DNA from: Nautilus pompilius
Lineage: Eukaryota > Mollusca > Cephalopoda > Nautilida > Nautilidae
NCBI GenBank assembly: GCA_018389105.1
Contig: JACATO010001095.1
Location: forward strand, 1-64,000
Direction of reading: 5' to 3'
DNA length: 64,000 bases
Shown here: positions 35,836 to 49,850 of the stretch, in pieces
How the letters are laid out: each line of letters starts with the position of its first letter
Position numbering within the stretch: position 1 is the first letter of the stretch
The notes under the pieces: generated by a model
The model's input: only the letters and a program-made list of their open reading frames with translations
What the model was told of the DNA's origin: nothing
The model's database searches: none
Translations under genes and position numbers: made by a program

Positions 35836-36671
35836 TAAGTCGAAATTGACCTGATGCGTTCGGAAATTGTTGATAAACTTGGCCTTTCGGTAAGAACCGT
35901 TGGCAGCAGTATTGGAATGGTTAAGAAAGCTGGATACTTTTTCCATAAGAAAAGAGGTGCATAAAAAAAAATGTTACCAAGAGAAAAACAGGTTTCGGAA
36001 AGGCTTCAGGGAGAAGGATAAATTGGCCTGAAGTGGTACAGTATCCGGATAATTGGAAGAAAGTATTGGCAAGATATTGGATTCAAGATATATGGTAAAA
36101 AAAAAAAAATGGCTTCAATCGCACATCCCAGCTATAAAAGCAGGAACTTTTTCAATAGAAGGACAAGAGATTTCAATTTTGTAAGAAATAACAAAGGGGC
36201 GAGTAGACTGGAGTGGGGTGATATTTACAGATGAAAGTTCACGTAACCTTTTGGTAATCGTGGTGTCTTGAGAGTCAAAAGAAAATCAGTTGAAGTATCT
36301 AAATCATACTGTTTTTTTTTACCAAGCTAGAAGTATCCAAAAAGTGGTCACGCCTGGACGTGTTTTTCTCCGGATGGTAAAGGAAATCGTAAGTCGTATT
36401 GAAAGGAACATCAATGAATACAAATTGCTACTCTAATTTCTTAAAAACAGATCTTTGTAAACTCTTCTTGGTTTCACAAGATAAGGCACCACAACAACGA
36501 AAGTCCTCTCTTGGTCCAGGAACAATAAAAATCGTCGGTTTTGAAGACTGGCCAGGAAATTATCTTGATTTAAATCAAATTGAGAACATATTGTCAGTGG
36601 TGGGGCAATACATTGGAAAAAAATTTTTTCCCAAAAATAAAGAATTGGAAAAAAGTAGGGAAAATATTTAA
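35836..36671 (+). mobile_element. Tc1/mariner transposon remnant (plus)
   Basis: The N-terminal helix-turn-helix is legible near 35854 (MRSEIVDKLGLSVRTVG). The first catalytic block, VDWSGVIFTDESS, is near 36197. The third block, DWPGNYLDLNQIENI with the catalytic Glu, is near 36547-36591. The second Asp block is degraded (QDKAPQQ near 36480). Several frameshifts and stops separate these pieces, so it is dead. Blocks are in correct order and spacing for a single copy of about 0.8 kb of coding sequence. Confidence 0.82.
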
Positions 36672-36949
36672 TCATGCCAGATTTTATTTTAATTCTTTTG
36701 AAATCTAACATTGATGATAGTACAATTTGTTTTCACTGAAAAAAACCCTTCTTTATAATTCTGTTTTTAGTAATTTGTTTATTTAAAATGTATTCAAAAA
36801 AAAGTCGTTTATTAATATTCGAATAGCAAATAACACCTCACTTCGAAGGTGAACTGTAAGCGACTTCACTGCATGAACTAACCCAAAGATCTGTGCGCTA
36901 GGCGGCTGTGCTGGTGAAGTAGGGCGTAAGGGCCCAGTTTCTACAATTC

Positions 36950-36954
<5 letters not shown>

Positions 36955-36983
<29 letters not shown>
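36955..36983. repeat. (CT)n microsatellite
   Basis: About 14 CT units. Confidence 0.95.
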
Positions 36984-36985
<2 letters not shown>

Positions 36986-37598
36986 CGTTTGGCTGGGCAG
37001 TTTGGGTCTGCTATCACCTAACTCTCCCCTCGTACATCCACCTTGTTTCAAAATCATCAAAAAGGTGTACAAAATGTGTGTAGGTCTCTCTATATTCTTA
37101 TATTGATTATATGAATATTGGAATATCATACGTTTATTATTACGCTTGTAAAGAAATACACAAAGTAAACAGTTGTTACAGAAAACCATATATTCCTTGG
37201 CTAAGTTAACCCATGGATTTCACTACAGCCTGCCAATAGTGCATTCTACGGAGTAAAAAACCATGGGATGACTGGCATAGTCAATATCGTATGAAGCCTC
37301 TTTAGAACAATACGCAGCTGACACAATGTCTGCGCATGTTTGAAATGACTACTGGTTAAAGGCCACGCCCATATTCAATAGGTTCTATGTTAACAGGGAT
37401 TCCTGAGCCTTACTTCTCTACAAGAGATAACTAATGAAAGGCAGATCTAGGGACATGACTGGCCTGTTAAATGTAATGACATTTTTGGAACCTAAAAAAA
37501 AATGCAGTGACGTTTTCATCCTAGAACAGGAACCTTGGTACTAAATGATGATGAGGCAGAACTGTTGGTCTCACAATCTCATCCAGGTATTTGAAAAA

Positions 37599-38300
37599 TT
37601 ACCAGGGGTAGTCTTTCTGCCAACCATAATTCCTTTTCACAAAATTACAATGCTGCAACCATAAAAAATTATGTTGCACAACGGCAGTAGCACTTTGCCG
37701 CTCTCCTCGATGCCGAAATCCACGCAACTTAACGTCAGAAAGATCCACACTGAACCGACTTTCATCAAAAAACATTGCTTGCCACCACTGTCCAACGATT
37801 TGAACCTTACCCAGACTAATCGAGTAATTCGATGGAGACTGCTCAAAGAGAAATCGACATACTGACATCCTACCACGTTAGTCTGCATGGTGGATACAGA
37901 GGGATTCGGGTGCTAAGAAAATCCGACTGCCAGAAAATGTTGATGCATCTGAATAACATTGAAAACTATGTTCCGTAAGGACATTCTTCTGATTATATCC
38001 GTTCATGATGAGCATTTGTACAACGGGAACGAACTCTGCTGAATCTATCGTTGACGTCATCGGTCTGGCGGCAGCGTGTATACAGTCAGCTTATGACTGA
38101 CTGGACTTTGCAACGTTGTAACCTGCAGCAATGTTGACTAGGGAAAAGTCATTTTGAAAGTTCTTTAGTAACCTACTGTCTGGTCACATGACGTGTCTGC
38201 AGTTTGCCATTGTGAATTTTACCGCTCAGCTGATGTCAACTACACACATTTTAATATCCATAAACGAGCATGCATTTCAAAATCCATCGCGTTTCCCGTT
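37599..38300 (-). mobile_element. Tc1-like transposon fragment (minus)
   Basis: Minus strand 37599-37868 reads WQAMFFDESRFSVDLSDVK and then LRGFRHRGER, the first catalytic Asp block (FxDESRFS) and the RRGER motif that follows it in Tc1 transposases. To the right, AEFVPVVQMLI near 38000-38030 probably belongs to the N-terminal region. The 38000-38290 part is related to 19730-20000. No second or third catalytic block was found to the left, so the copy is partial. Confidence 0.75.
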
Positions 38301-41300
38301 AGATTTTAACGTTGTAAGTCGACAACACCTGATGGTAACCTACGTTTTGATTACTCGAAATAATTTTAATTAAATGAACCCTAAACTGTAGTATCCCCAG
38401 ATTTTGTGCGCAGTGTAGTAGTATTCAAACAAAATGCACTTGAATATTAAATTAATGATGTCTTGGAAATAGACGCTACCACGAAACTCTAACCGGTAAT
38501 AATTTCATAAAAATTGAAACTGTGTGGAGTGACGACTAACATATAACAGAACTTTAGTGCAGTAAAATAATGAGAGTTACCTTGTCTCTCGAAAGTTAGT
38601 TTTAAATATGATCGAACGAAGCATGTAAAAGGCGGAAGTTGATGCTGTATGATTCTGCACTTAATGCAATGGTATTGTATTGGAGAATTATGCGATATCA
38701 GATTATGTTTTGTGCTGAAACACTCAAATTTTACATGATTTGCAGACCAGCCTATGACCAGACAGGTGGTCACAAGAATTTATAAATTAAGTCGAGAACC
38801 CTTCTACGATCTCAGTACAGTTTCCAGTATCAGTACCTACTTCCGTAGCAGATGTCTGCAAGATTTGTTGTTGTTGACAAAGCATCGCGTGCATACGCGA
38901 ATCGTCAGAACAGATTTGTTAGTGGCTTTATTACACCAATCGGGTAGGCACAGGGCGCGACCTGGACAGATCGCGCATGCGCAGCACACTTAAAGGGATC
39001 TGGTAATCCACTTACAGAAAGTTAGATTTCTTAGTGTAATAAAAAAAATAATAATTAAATATCCATCTGGATGATGTTTCTAGCTTTGCTGCATAATTTT
39101 AGGAGGGAAATTGTCCTGTTATCAAAAGCACGCTAATAGTTCCGGATAACTCTCCTGTTAGGCTGTTAGAATATCTCCTATTGAGGTAGTAATAAAGGCC
39201 GCGAAGATGGTAAGGGTTATTTCGTACGTGCAAAAACACCCTCCTTATCTGCTTCCGATACCAAACAGTTTCGTATACTTGCTCTAATTACACGCATCTC
39301 TTTCGCATCCATACATGCTTACATCTGGTACTATTTTCGCTTTTTTATGCTGCATTAATAATTTTATCGATCAACTGTAGGTTATTTCGGTTGGCTCGGT
39401 TGTAGACTGGTTTGACAGTCAACAGGAAGGCCCTGACTTTTCAGATAGCAAAGTTAGCAGGGGCGCGAAAATGACTCAATTTCATTGTGAGCAGGTGATT
39501 AAGGGACAGCGACCAGAGAGAGACATTGTTATTCAAAGGGTGGTACAATTCATTAAGTGCTGTGACTACAAGTCATTTTCGCAGTCACGTGACAACAAAG
39601 TAGATGGCCTTAATGGCATTTTTAATTACGGCCTTCCCTTTTTTTAAAACTCTATGATGAGTGCGGTTTGGCTATCAAGCTCTGATAGCGGATTATACTT
39701 AACCCTTTAAATCGTAACGTAACAAAACCCTGACAGCAACGACAAAATTGCGTAGAGCCTTTTGAGCAAAAAGTATAAATATAGCGTTAAAGTATAGTGG
39801 ATACAGCAATCGCATTTTATTCAAAGCTCTCAGATTTCGAAAGTATTTATCTCGTCGATCCTTCGACTAATCGACACTTTCACTTCCGAATTCGTTTCCA
39901 CGGTAACCATTCTCGCTGCTGCTGTTCAGGAGTTTCGCAGATAAATGACACGACGCTTAATAATTCCCTTTCACTTTTTAAAGTACAAAACCGCTGAACA
40001 CTCCTGGTTTTCGGACTGAACGGAGACACGAAATAAAACCATTTAAATAGAATTTATTTATATTAAACCTAAAACTTGAGTGAAGACGCGGAATACTTTT
40101 GTAGTGTTCTCATCCGGTTCATATTCAACTATATTAAAATGTTGTTTTTTTTTCCTTTCTTTCTTGTTTTCTATTTCGTGGACACTATTTCGGCCACACA
40201 TATCGGTGATTTATTGAGGGATAGGAGAACGGGACCTGTCACCCATTTTGAATTTCTTAGACGTTCGGTTTTCTTGAACTCGCTCAACTGCGAAAACGGC
40301 CATTTGAGAAATCAAAACGAGGCCGGCGTAAACGTGGTCAACGCAGCACCAGGCTGTTTATTTGCTCGAGCGCCACCGGCCAAACGATATATTTAAAAAG
40401 CGCACCAGAAAAACATTTGTATTAGTAAACATGGCCTAGCGCGCTAAGAGCGAGCCAGATTGCCGGAACGTGTCGGAAGGTCCTGGGAAGAACAACCCTG
40501 CAGAGCATGTGCGACACGGGTGTGTGCACGACAGCGACATCTGGGTCCCATACAAATCGAGGCGCTGGTCAGCAGGTGTAGGGCGCGATGAAAACTTGTC
40601 TATTTTCTATAAGCCTGGTGGTCACTGGGTGGAGTAAATCAGGACAAGCACGAAGCTGGGGCACTTCTCCTGTAACGTGGCGACCGACGGGGGGGGGGGA
40701 CAGAACAGACCCTGACGCTGGGTTTTAAGTTCCCGCTTTGTGATGTGAATTTTATCGTTTCCACTAAATGCCCACCACTTGTTTAAGCAAGAGCGCCGCA
40801 CTATTTTGTTAGTATAAATAAATAAGAAATATTATCTTCATTTATAGTTTAGAACGTGTGTGATTTAAGAGCACCTACGATTCATCTCTCAGTAGATAAT
40901 AATAACAGTAAGAGAACACATAGTTGAAGTTGATGTCACTTCATTGGATAAGATAGATAGATTGTGCCGTTGTGACACCGTCACACTACAGTCTTGTGAT
41001 AGGGGACAGAACAACAAATGATTTGGGATCTTAGTGAGATCGACAGTTACTGGCGAGTAAGTTTTCGGCTTCTGATAAATCCAGGCCTTGCTAGTGCAAC
41101 ACAAAACAGAAATAACATTTTGATGACGTTTACACTTCGATGATAGAACCTGGAGCTTTGGGAAAACTTGAAATCAGAACTAAATAGACCCAGCAACAGT
41201 GGTTGGTTGGTTGACGAATAATTTTCAAAAAAAAAATAATGACAAAAATGAAACTAAGAAATAGATTTTTAAAAAATCCCCGATAAGTAAGAAAATTATT

Positions 41301-42447
41301 GATCAGCAGAAAATGTATAAATACATATTTAAATGAACATAATAAGCGAATCAATAAGATGTATGATTTGTTAAGAATCGATACTACAAATACTAATTAA
41401 TACTGTTTTAAGGATGTAACAGCAGACCAACGCAGGAGGTAAAGTCCGTGAGGCAGATCTGACTAAGTCAGTTACCATTATCGAGACGTAGACTTAAAGT
41501 ATGGAACAGATTGGATAAAAATACCTTTTTTATTCTGAGAATAAGGATAAAGTTAATTTATCGTCAACAGTGATGTGTTTGGTCTTACTGATGAAGCCGG
41601 TCGGTCCTGATTTCTGTCGTGACAATGACTGATGGTTGTCTGCGATCCCAATGATTCTTGAAACGATTAAATTGACATTTAACGACCTGAACAACCGATC
41701 CAATGTATCGATTGTTGCTGTCCGACGCCAGCCATTGTTTTATTGAAATGAGATTTCTTATTCATGCGCAGCCACTCGTGTATCGCATGAAGCTTCGAGA
41801 TTTCATCCCAATACCCGCGTTCCACAGAACCCGACTCCACTGATATCCATCCATCCACGCCTTTTATTTCGTCGATGCACTTGTCCGCGTTCTATTCGCT
41901 AGTTACATTGAAGCTGAACTCTCGGTTAGTGAATAGAAGGGTGGGTCCGTTTTGAACGGCCAGTGAGGGAGACAGGGTCATCACCGGCACATTCCTGAAC
42001 ATTCAAAAAGCCATCGCTCCTTTGTCGCAGGACAGAGAGAGAGAGAGAGAGAAACTCTTTTGTGCTGTTGAAACACGCCCTTTGCACGTGTTTCTCGTGC
42101 AAGTCAGAAACACAATGTGCCGATGCAAATTAATAAATAAATTGTTTACCAAACAGGTATTTTTTCAGAAATCTATAATTAAGAAAGATCAGGGAAAAAA
42201 TATATACCAAAATTTAAGAAACACTTGGTTAAAAAGAACACCCATGGGAATTTAAGTCGAAATAATTATTCATCAAATAAATTATGGGTTCCCGAATTGG
42301 ATTTTTAAAAAACAAATTAATAAACGTTCCTACTTTTCTCCTCCAGAAATTTCACTAACTTTGGATTATATTTTAAATGACCTTCTAGTGGCTGAATATA
42401 CGCTTATGAGGTTAAAAATAGTTGTTAAATATTCTTAACAGTAATTC
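38301..42447. other. Intergenic, no gene recognised
   Basis: Contains an NRF1-type palindrome at 38973-38982, a CpG-rich patch at about 40320-40600 and a short GA run at 42030-42052. Open frames are short and unrecognisable. Confidence 0.55.
38973..38982. promoter_or_regulatory. NRF1-type palindrome GCGCATGCGC
   Basis: Second exact copy of the same 10-bp palindrome seen at 13352, again in a locally CpG-rich stretch. No adjacent first exon was identified. Confidence 0.4.
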
Positions 42448-42451
42448 ATTA

Positions 42452-42488
<37 letters not shown>

Positions 42489-42511
42489 TATTATTATTAT
42501 TATTATTATTA
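42448..42511. repeat. (ATT)n microsatellite
   Basis: Interrupted ATT tract. Confidence 0.95.
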
Positions 42512-44901
42512 GGCAGCCCATTAAGATAGATTAAAAGGCAAGACGCCGTTATACTTTACACGAGGTTCACCGACTATAAAGAAACCTTCTGGACTTGTAA
42601 TTATTGAACCCATCGTATTATGCAACTGCTCATAAAAATTACAAACAAAGGCGATTTTAAAAAGCTAACCAAGATAACCGAAAATCTCTGCAATGTTATA
42701 CAGTTATAAACTTGAAGTATTTCGCGTATGTTTGATACTTTTTCAGCGGCACGTGGTTGTATTTTCTATGTTTTTTTTTAACATTTTGAACACACATGTA
42801 TTAAAAAACAACAAAAAAAATTGTTCTTAACATTGTGAGGCAGAATCGCTTCATGTAGTTTCCATTTCTTCAAATGATAATTTAAAAGCTTATTTTTTAT
42901 TGACAGCCTGGAGAGGCGACCCAAAGATTCTGTTTATTTTTAGTTTGGTTTTTTATGCAGAAAATAATCGCCATTCTTTTAGTACTTTCTTCTTTCTTTA
43001 ATGCGCACTTATTTAACTCCATAAAATATCTGGTATATAATATTATATTAGCAAAATATTAAATTTAAAACATCCTTTTCTATGCAACCATCTTATTAAA
43101 ACTTATTCAGGAAGCTTTCCTTGTTGTTTTTATATTACTTTAGCTTGATAACTTTTTTCCTAGACCCGCTGTCTTTTAAAATATCCGTCAATCATCCCCG
43201 CCCTGTCTTAGCAGAGATATTTATTAAATGGCGGGCCACGCCAACTGCTAATGGAGCAGAAAGCCAGTCCGGAAGTGAAAATTCTTCACAACGCGGTGGG
43301 TCATAGTCACGTCTTAAGTAATTATACGTGTGCTTGATACGATCGGGACACCCCAAAATCCCGGCAGATACTGATTTGACCATGGATATCGGGTCAGTGA
43401 CAGACACAGACAAGCAAGGCAATCTTTTAGCACGTACATTACACGGAATATACAGACGACACATTCTGATTAATTTCTCGTCTCCGTCACAGAAGAGTGA
43501 CCAAGAAGGGAGTTCAGAATATCATAAGCGGCCACTTTTCAGGCTTTGTATAGCAAAAAAAATAATACAAATATATTTCTACCTCTAAAAATCAAACACT
43601 GATCTAACAATTTTATTAGTTGTAGAAAGAGCAATAAAAGCTGAAGTTTGAAACCAACTTATGTTAAAGACAATTATTACGGTATATTAGCAGAAAGATA
43701 ATAAAGTGTCTGTTTCCCTAAGAGAATTATTTATTGTACAGGTATCATTTAAAATCTCTCATCATTTCTTTAAATTATTTATATACACATTCTGTATTAT
43801 ATATATATATATATATTGAAAAATTGCAATCTATATTTTTATTTATATGTATTGTAGCTTGCAATTATCACAAATTAATTTGAGGGGAAAGAAAAAGCAA
43901 TATTAGTTCCACGGAGTAGAAAAAGAACTCAATTTACCTTGCCTCTTCAGAACTGTTTGCAATTTAAAATTAAGTTTCTAAAAAAAGTTCTTGACAAATT
44001 TGGGGAATACAGTAAGGCAAAAATTTAAATAACAAAATCAAGTTGTATTACTATTATTTTTTACATAATTATCACTAATAAAATCGTATTCTTTTTTCTT
44101 TTTAAACAAAAATTTCTGACTTAGAATATTTAACTGTCCACCAAAAAAAAATTTTTAGTTGGAATTTTTCTTTTTCTCTAAGTTATGGATGTAAGCTATT
44201 CTGGATCTTGTTGCTTGTAAGCGGAGATTAGTTTTCTCTCTTAAATGTTGTAATAATATGCAGTTATTAATGAACGACAGGACTTAAAAAAAACAAAAAC
44301 AAAATGCGTTTGAAGGTTTACTTACTTAAATTTCTCTGTGAAACAAATCCTTCATAGAAACAATGGCTGGAGACAAAACCCCTTTTAGTTCGACCCAGCC
44401 TCTACTCATCTTCATCCCGCTGTCTAATATTTATTAAATAAAGTTCGATGTAGTTGTCAAACATACACCGTCCCAAGCATCTGCATCCACGAGAAGGAAA
44501 AGCAGCAGCAGCAACAGGAAGAAAGAAAAAAAAATGAGACATTCCCTGTTGAACAAAGCAAATGTGTTTTTCCATACGAGCTGGGAAAAGGACCTCCCAA
44601 GACGTTTCGCATCAGCTGGGTGGTACCTAACCCAGAGGCGGGCTAAATTAATCTTCTTCCGCAAACTTCGAACAAATATGGAAGGGATTGACTGCTTGTT
44701 TCCATGCCTTCGTAAGTCTCACATGTCGTCGTCGACGTTAGAATACAATTACAGAGAGATTCCACAGAGACTTCCGTGTACTCTGCCAGTTAAAGAAAAG
44801 GCTACCGGAACAAAATAGAAAGATAACTTTTCTAATGTAATTCTGTGTTGCAGATGATACATGTGTATTATAACTTATAAAATATATTTCTTATCAGCAT
44901 T
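42512..44901. other. Intergenic AT-rich DNA
   Basis: No gene recognised. An (AT)n run lies at 43798-43816. The frame at 43328-43588 has no known domain. Confidence 0.5.
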
Positions 44902-44926
44902 TATAATAATAATAATAATAATAATA

Positions 44927-44957
<31 letters not shown>

Positions 44958-44974
44958 TAATAATAATAATAATA
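44902..44974. repeat. (AAT)n microsatellite
   Basis: Interrupted AAT tract. Confidence 0.95.
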
Positions 44975-47900
44975 GCTTCGACATTTAAAAAAACAAAACT
45001 TTTATATGAAATGAACATTGAATAAAACCGGAACGCAACCTATCTGTAACATTGCAAATTTTAAAAAATTTTGAAATTTTTAAAGATAACATTAAAGTTT
45101 CCTAATTTTTTCTAATTCTTGTAGTTTATTAAATATTTTTAAAAGTTAAGTTATATTTTTAACAAGAACATTTTTCTTATTAATTGTTTCTTGATGTAGA
45201 AGCCACTTCTCCTTTAGAGAAATCCCATCCGGTTATAAAACGCAGTGTATAACTTAACTAGATGAGGCTCGGTTACATCAACATCCCTGTGTTTGGCGAA
45301 TTGGATTGTCTTTCTGGTTCAGTATGAAGATTTAGATTTGCAGCATTTTTTTTTTTTTTTTGCCAAGTGCAGTTTTAAAACGACGAGTGAAAGAAAAGGA
45401 ACGAGGGAACAAGCTGAAACTGGCAACTCGCTATTGCAGGTCGGCCATGGAAAGCTAGCTACTTCTAAGATGACAGCATTCTCAGAAAACAAGAGAAAGG
45501 GACGACAAAAACAACCACAAGTGTACGTATGTATTCAACCCGCCCTCGAGTCTCGGATTAGTCAATCAAACACAAGATTACGCTAGTTTAGCCAGATCCG
45601 AGTGTTCTCGCAGTAATTCCAAACCAGAACACCAGCGCTGCAAGAAAACTCGTTTCCTTTTAACGGAAATCATCTTGTAAACTTTGTCAGATTTCTGTCA
45701 TCCTGATTACTTCCGTATACTGTCTACCCCGCAATTCTAGTTAACAGACACTAAGGCGGAGGTTTTATCTCAATATTTTACCAATGAAACCTAAAATCTA
45801 TCACAATAACCTGGACATTATTAAATACCGCATAAGAACTCTTCAGCTGTACATACCGTGATTCTGTCTGTCAAACAATTATAAATAATAGTTGTGGGGT
45901 TAATTTTAAGAGGAACCCTCACAGGCATGGCCAGTATTGTCCATCTTTACACACACATCTATTATTATGTCCTTTATTGAACTTTGTGGGGGGAGGGGGC
46001 TTAGTCGGCGTTTGTCACCACGACCTGTAGCCATCCACAGCTGACAAGTCTCATTGCCTTCCGTCAGGACCGTGTCTAAGGTCGGCCGTTTTATAGCCGA
46101 GGTGACGCTAGTCCGACACTATAAATTCCCCCCGTGGAGCCAGCAGGTGGCTGGCCAGACAGCTCCTGGGGGTGGGACGAAAATTGTCCATGAAATTTCC
46201 TCACGTTCCGGGGTTTTCGTTTAGGAAGAGAAAATTAGAACGGTTTTTGCAGCTTTCATCATTAGTGGGGATAGCAAACGAGTACAAACCAAGAAAGACT
46301 AAATGCTAATAATTTCTGTTATTATACGCGTACATGACACTTAAAGAAAGATCTCTCAAACAGCTATAGATTTAATATTTAAAAAACTTAATTGAAGATA
46401 AGAGCCGCGCTCTGGACACGTGCTCACCAGTATGACCAATATGCTATTTAAAGGGCTCATGCACCATGTCGGGTAATCACTATGTTTAAGAAAGCCGTTA
46501 ATTCCTGTCGTAAATAGATGATGCTCTAAACACAGATATTTCGCCATTTACCATAGCATGAAGATAAAAGAAGAGGAAAAAGACATCCTGCTTTTTTGTT
46601 TGTTTGTTTGTTTTTCAGTTACTAATCTGAACGGCTCAGAAAGCACTGATCTTCATGAATTTCTTTCAGAAATATGTCAGCGCGGATTTGCAAACAGTCC
46701 TGGTTCAGGAACTTTCTTTTATCTAAAGTTTCATATAACCTGATTACAGAATGTTCGCTTCCGCAGCTTACATACATGGGATTAATGTAGTCTTTTATGT
46801 TCTTCCAAAAGCATGTCAGTATGATGTTTGTCTTTGTCATGCTGTCGAGCGAGAGTATTTGTTTTTTTTTTTAAGTTTCAAATAGTTTGGAAAAATAATT
46901 GGGCGGACGACCAAGCGGTTTTGTCTGATTTAGTGTCGTAAACATCTTCAGTCTCCATTAATACGTATATCCCTTCTTCTTCTTCTTCTATTTTTACTGT
47001 ACTTTGGCTTGGTGATGGTAGAGAATCGGTTTTAATTTAGCGGTGATGTCCGGAGACGACGGTGAAACTGATGCATAGCAGTAAATCTACGTGAAATCAA
47101 AGGCCAAAAACACAGTGAATACTCGGATATGTTATACGGGGAATGGGGGTGGTGTCGATATTCAGGACACCCAGTCCAAAAAGGTCCAGCAAACCTTTGA
47201 TACATTGTACGGAAAGTCATCCTAGATTAGTCATGAAAATGAAGTGAAGCACCAAACGATCATCTTTCCTGGTATTTATATGGCATTTACCAGATGTCAT
47301 AATTAACGACATTTAATTACCATGCAAAGATGACGTTTCGGGGGCTGTCTATGTCAGTCATAACAGATGAATTTTCGTCTGGGGTTAAAGCTCTCGAGGA
47401 AGTTGTTCATTACATATTACAAAGACAACATTTTTCAAAGTGGGAAATTATGGGATACTTCTTAAAATCTCTTATTTTTCGTCTTATATATATATATATA
47501 TTTCAGAAATCTCGGTCCAGCCCTGGACGGGAATGAAGCCAGCACTTGTAGGGATGTCACTATGGCGTCGTTCGCCAGTCGGAGTTTCCAGCTAAACCAA
47601 AGACGTAACTATCAATTGCCTATTTGCACAGCAGTGACGCTTGATGAAGATACACCGGTCACTCAATAGATTCGTTCGCCTGAGAAGTGCAGAATTAATT
47701 AGTGAACACAGTTTTTAAAATAGCAAAGTTTGAATTGATTTACTGTTTAATTGGAATCCAATTAAGAGTGTTTGCTCATCAAAAAGATGTAAAAAAGATG
47801 CGTCTTATTATAAAACAACAGCTGGATTGAAAGACTCAAACCATAACACCAGCGAGATGCACTTTCAGTCTCTGTTTTGCTTTATCAAAAGAAGCCGCGT

Positions 47901-49366
47901 GTTCGTAACATTTTGGTATGGACATCGGAAAACGTTTGTTGCATTTAGAAAAATGTTTTGGTTATTTTTTATCCAGAAGTCAAAGAGACGGCGATGTTTT
48001 CTTTCTGGTAAAATTTGTGGCTACCACGAGACGATTCTCCTACATCAGCTTGGCTGGAGCGACCACGGTGAAACCCGAGTGAAGGGCCTGGTAAAAGATC
48101 CCGATACTCACATCAAAAGTCCCACCAGATGGCGGGACAAAGAAAGCAGCATATCAATGGAAACTTAAACGCACATCAATGCCGCTTATGACAACAAATA
48201 ATTCAAACAATTACCGACGACGAAAATGCGCAGCAAAAATGGACGCAAAACAACGTCAACAAACAAGCATACCTTTCATCTCCATCTTAAAGTCTTTTGA
48301 CGTTTTCAAAGATATCTCGATATATAGACAGCATAATATTTTCGTTAGTTTTTAAAACGTTTCGCAGAAAAACGTTCTTTTATTATCAATTAATATCATA
48401 AAGTTTGTCGTTGTTTAAGTTTTTGATGCTTTTATTAAAATTTATACTATGCCTCAGGGAAGAAGGGGGAGCATGTTCTTTAACCAGTCTACAATCTTAT
48501 TTTCTCCTCTTGGCATTTTTTGAAAGCAACAGTTTCTACTAAAATTGTATTTTATGTAAATTTTCTTATTTTAAGGTTCACTTCGAGCCGCTTATGAAGA
48601 AAAGTGCCAAGAAAGCATGTATCTTTCCACAGATGTATACCAGCTCTATTCGTCTGGTCAATTCAACATTGAGTTCGGTAAATAACTTCTGACTCGCTTT
48701 TCTATCTGAACGGTCAGAAATAGTCGACCAACCCCGCTTAGACTTTACAGAAATCCAGGTTAGCTAAAATTACCTTCGTCCATTCGGAAATTGAATGGGC
48801 TGAAAAGATTCCAGTTTCTCCACATTACCTTGATAAGAAAAAAAGCACTGCCTTCAGTACGTTCGGTGCACGTGAAAGCTATTATGGCGGCGCGCTATCG
48901 GACAGATCGCGCCGATGTTCTCTCAGCCCGACTGAGAATTATTTTAGCGTCACTATCGCCGCTTGTCAACAACGACAGTTTATTCAGTTGTCTGCTGTGC
49001 AACGCTCCAACAAGCAGCCAGCCATATATGCCCCGGCAATTAAACCTTATTTGCCCTGCTCGCTACACGAATATGTTGCCGTTAATATTCAATGCTTTCA
49101 GTGTGGCGGGGCTAAATACAACAAAACATAGGCTAGGTTACTTTTCACGGATTCCCAGCCTTCCTCTCTCCTGACCGCACGGGCGCCTTACAGCAAAAGA
49201 TTCAAAATAAACACGAACAACAAAAATATAAGTTTGCAGAGAGTCAATTAATTTCTCTAGAACTAAAGTATAACAAGATACATACGTCTCGAATACATGG
49301 AGTTTAAATCAGCTATCAACAAATAAATAAGGCCAATAAATAATATAGAACCGATATTTTTATGGC
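44975..49366. other. Intergenic, no gene recognised
   Basis: Includes a GC-rich segment at 45990-46180 with a TATAAA-like word, and open frames at 47032-47220 (minus) and 47827-48168 (plus) that look somewhat protein-like but match nothing I know and have no convincing splice context. Confidence 0.45.
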
Positions 49367-49458
49367 AGAGAGAGAGAGAGAGAGATGGGAGAGAGAGATG
49401 ACGTCAGTTACAGAGAGAGAGAGATGACGTCAGTTACAGAGAAGAGAGATGACGTCAG

Positions 49459-49493
<35 letters not shown>

Positions 49494-49798
49494 CGGGGAG
49501 AGAGAGAAAGAGAGATGGGGAGAGAGAGAAAGAGAGATAGAGATGACGTCAGTTACAGAGACAGAGAGATGACGTCAGTTACAGAGACAGAGAGATGACG
49601 TCAGTTACAGAGAGATAGAGATGACGTCAGTTACAGAGAGATAGAGATGACGTCAGTTACAGAGAGATATAGATGACGTCAGTTACAGAGAGATATAGAT
49701 GACGTCAGTTACAGAGAGAGAGAGAGAGATGACATCAGTTACAGAGAGAGAGAGAGATATAGATGACGTCAGTTACAGAGAGAGAGAGATGACGTCAG

Positions 49799-49838
<40 letters not shown>

Positions 49839-49850
49839 GGAGAGAGAGAG
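49367..49850. repeat. GA-rich minisatellite with twelve TGACGTCA palindromes
   Basis: Units follow GAGAGATGACGTCAGTTACA separated by variable GA, GATAGA or GACAGA spacers, so spacing ranges from about 25 to over 80 bases. TGACGTCA, the full CREB/ATF site, is perfect in twelve units and altered to TGACATCA in one. The GTTACA that follows is also conserved. The spacers vary more than the 8-bp core and its flank. Plus-strand frames through it are Glu/Arg-rich artefacts. Confidence 0.96.

Noticed and set aside
47032-47220. 62-codon minus-strand frame with protein-like composition
   Set aside because: No family match I can name, no splice signals in the right phase, and no related copy nearby.
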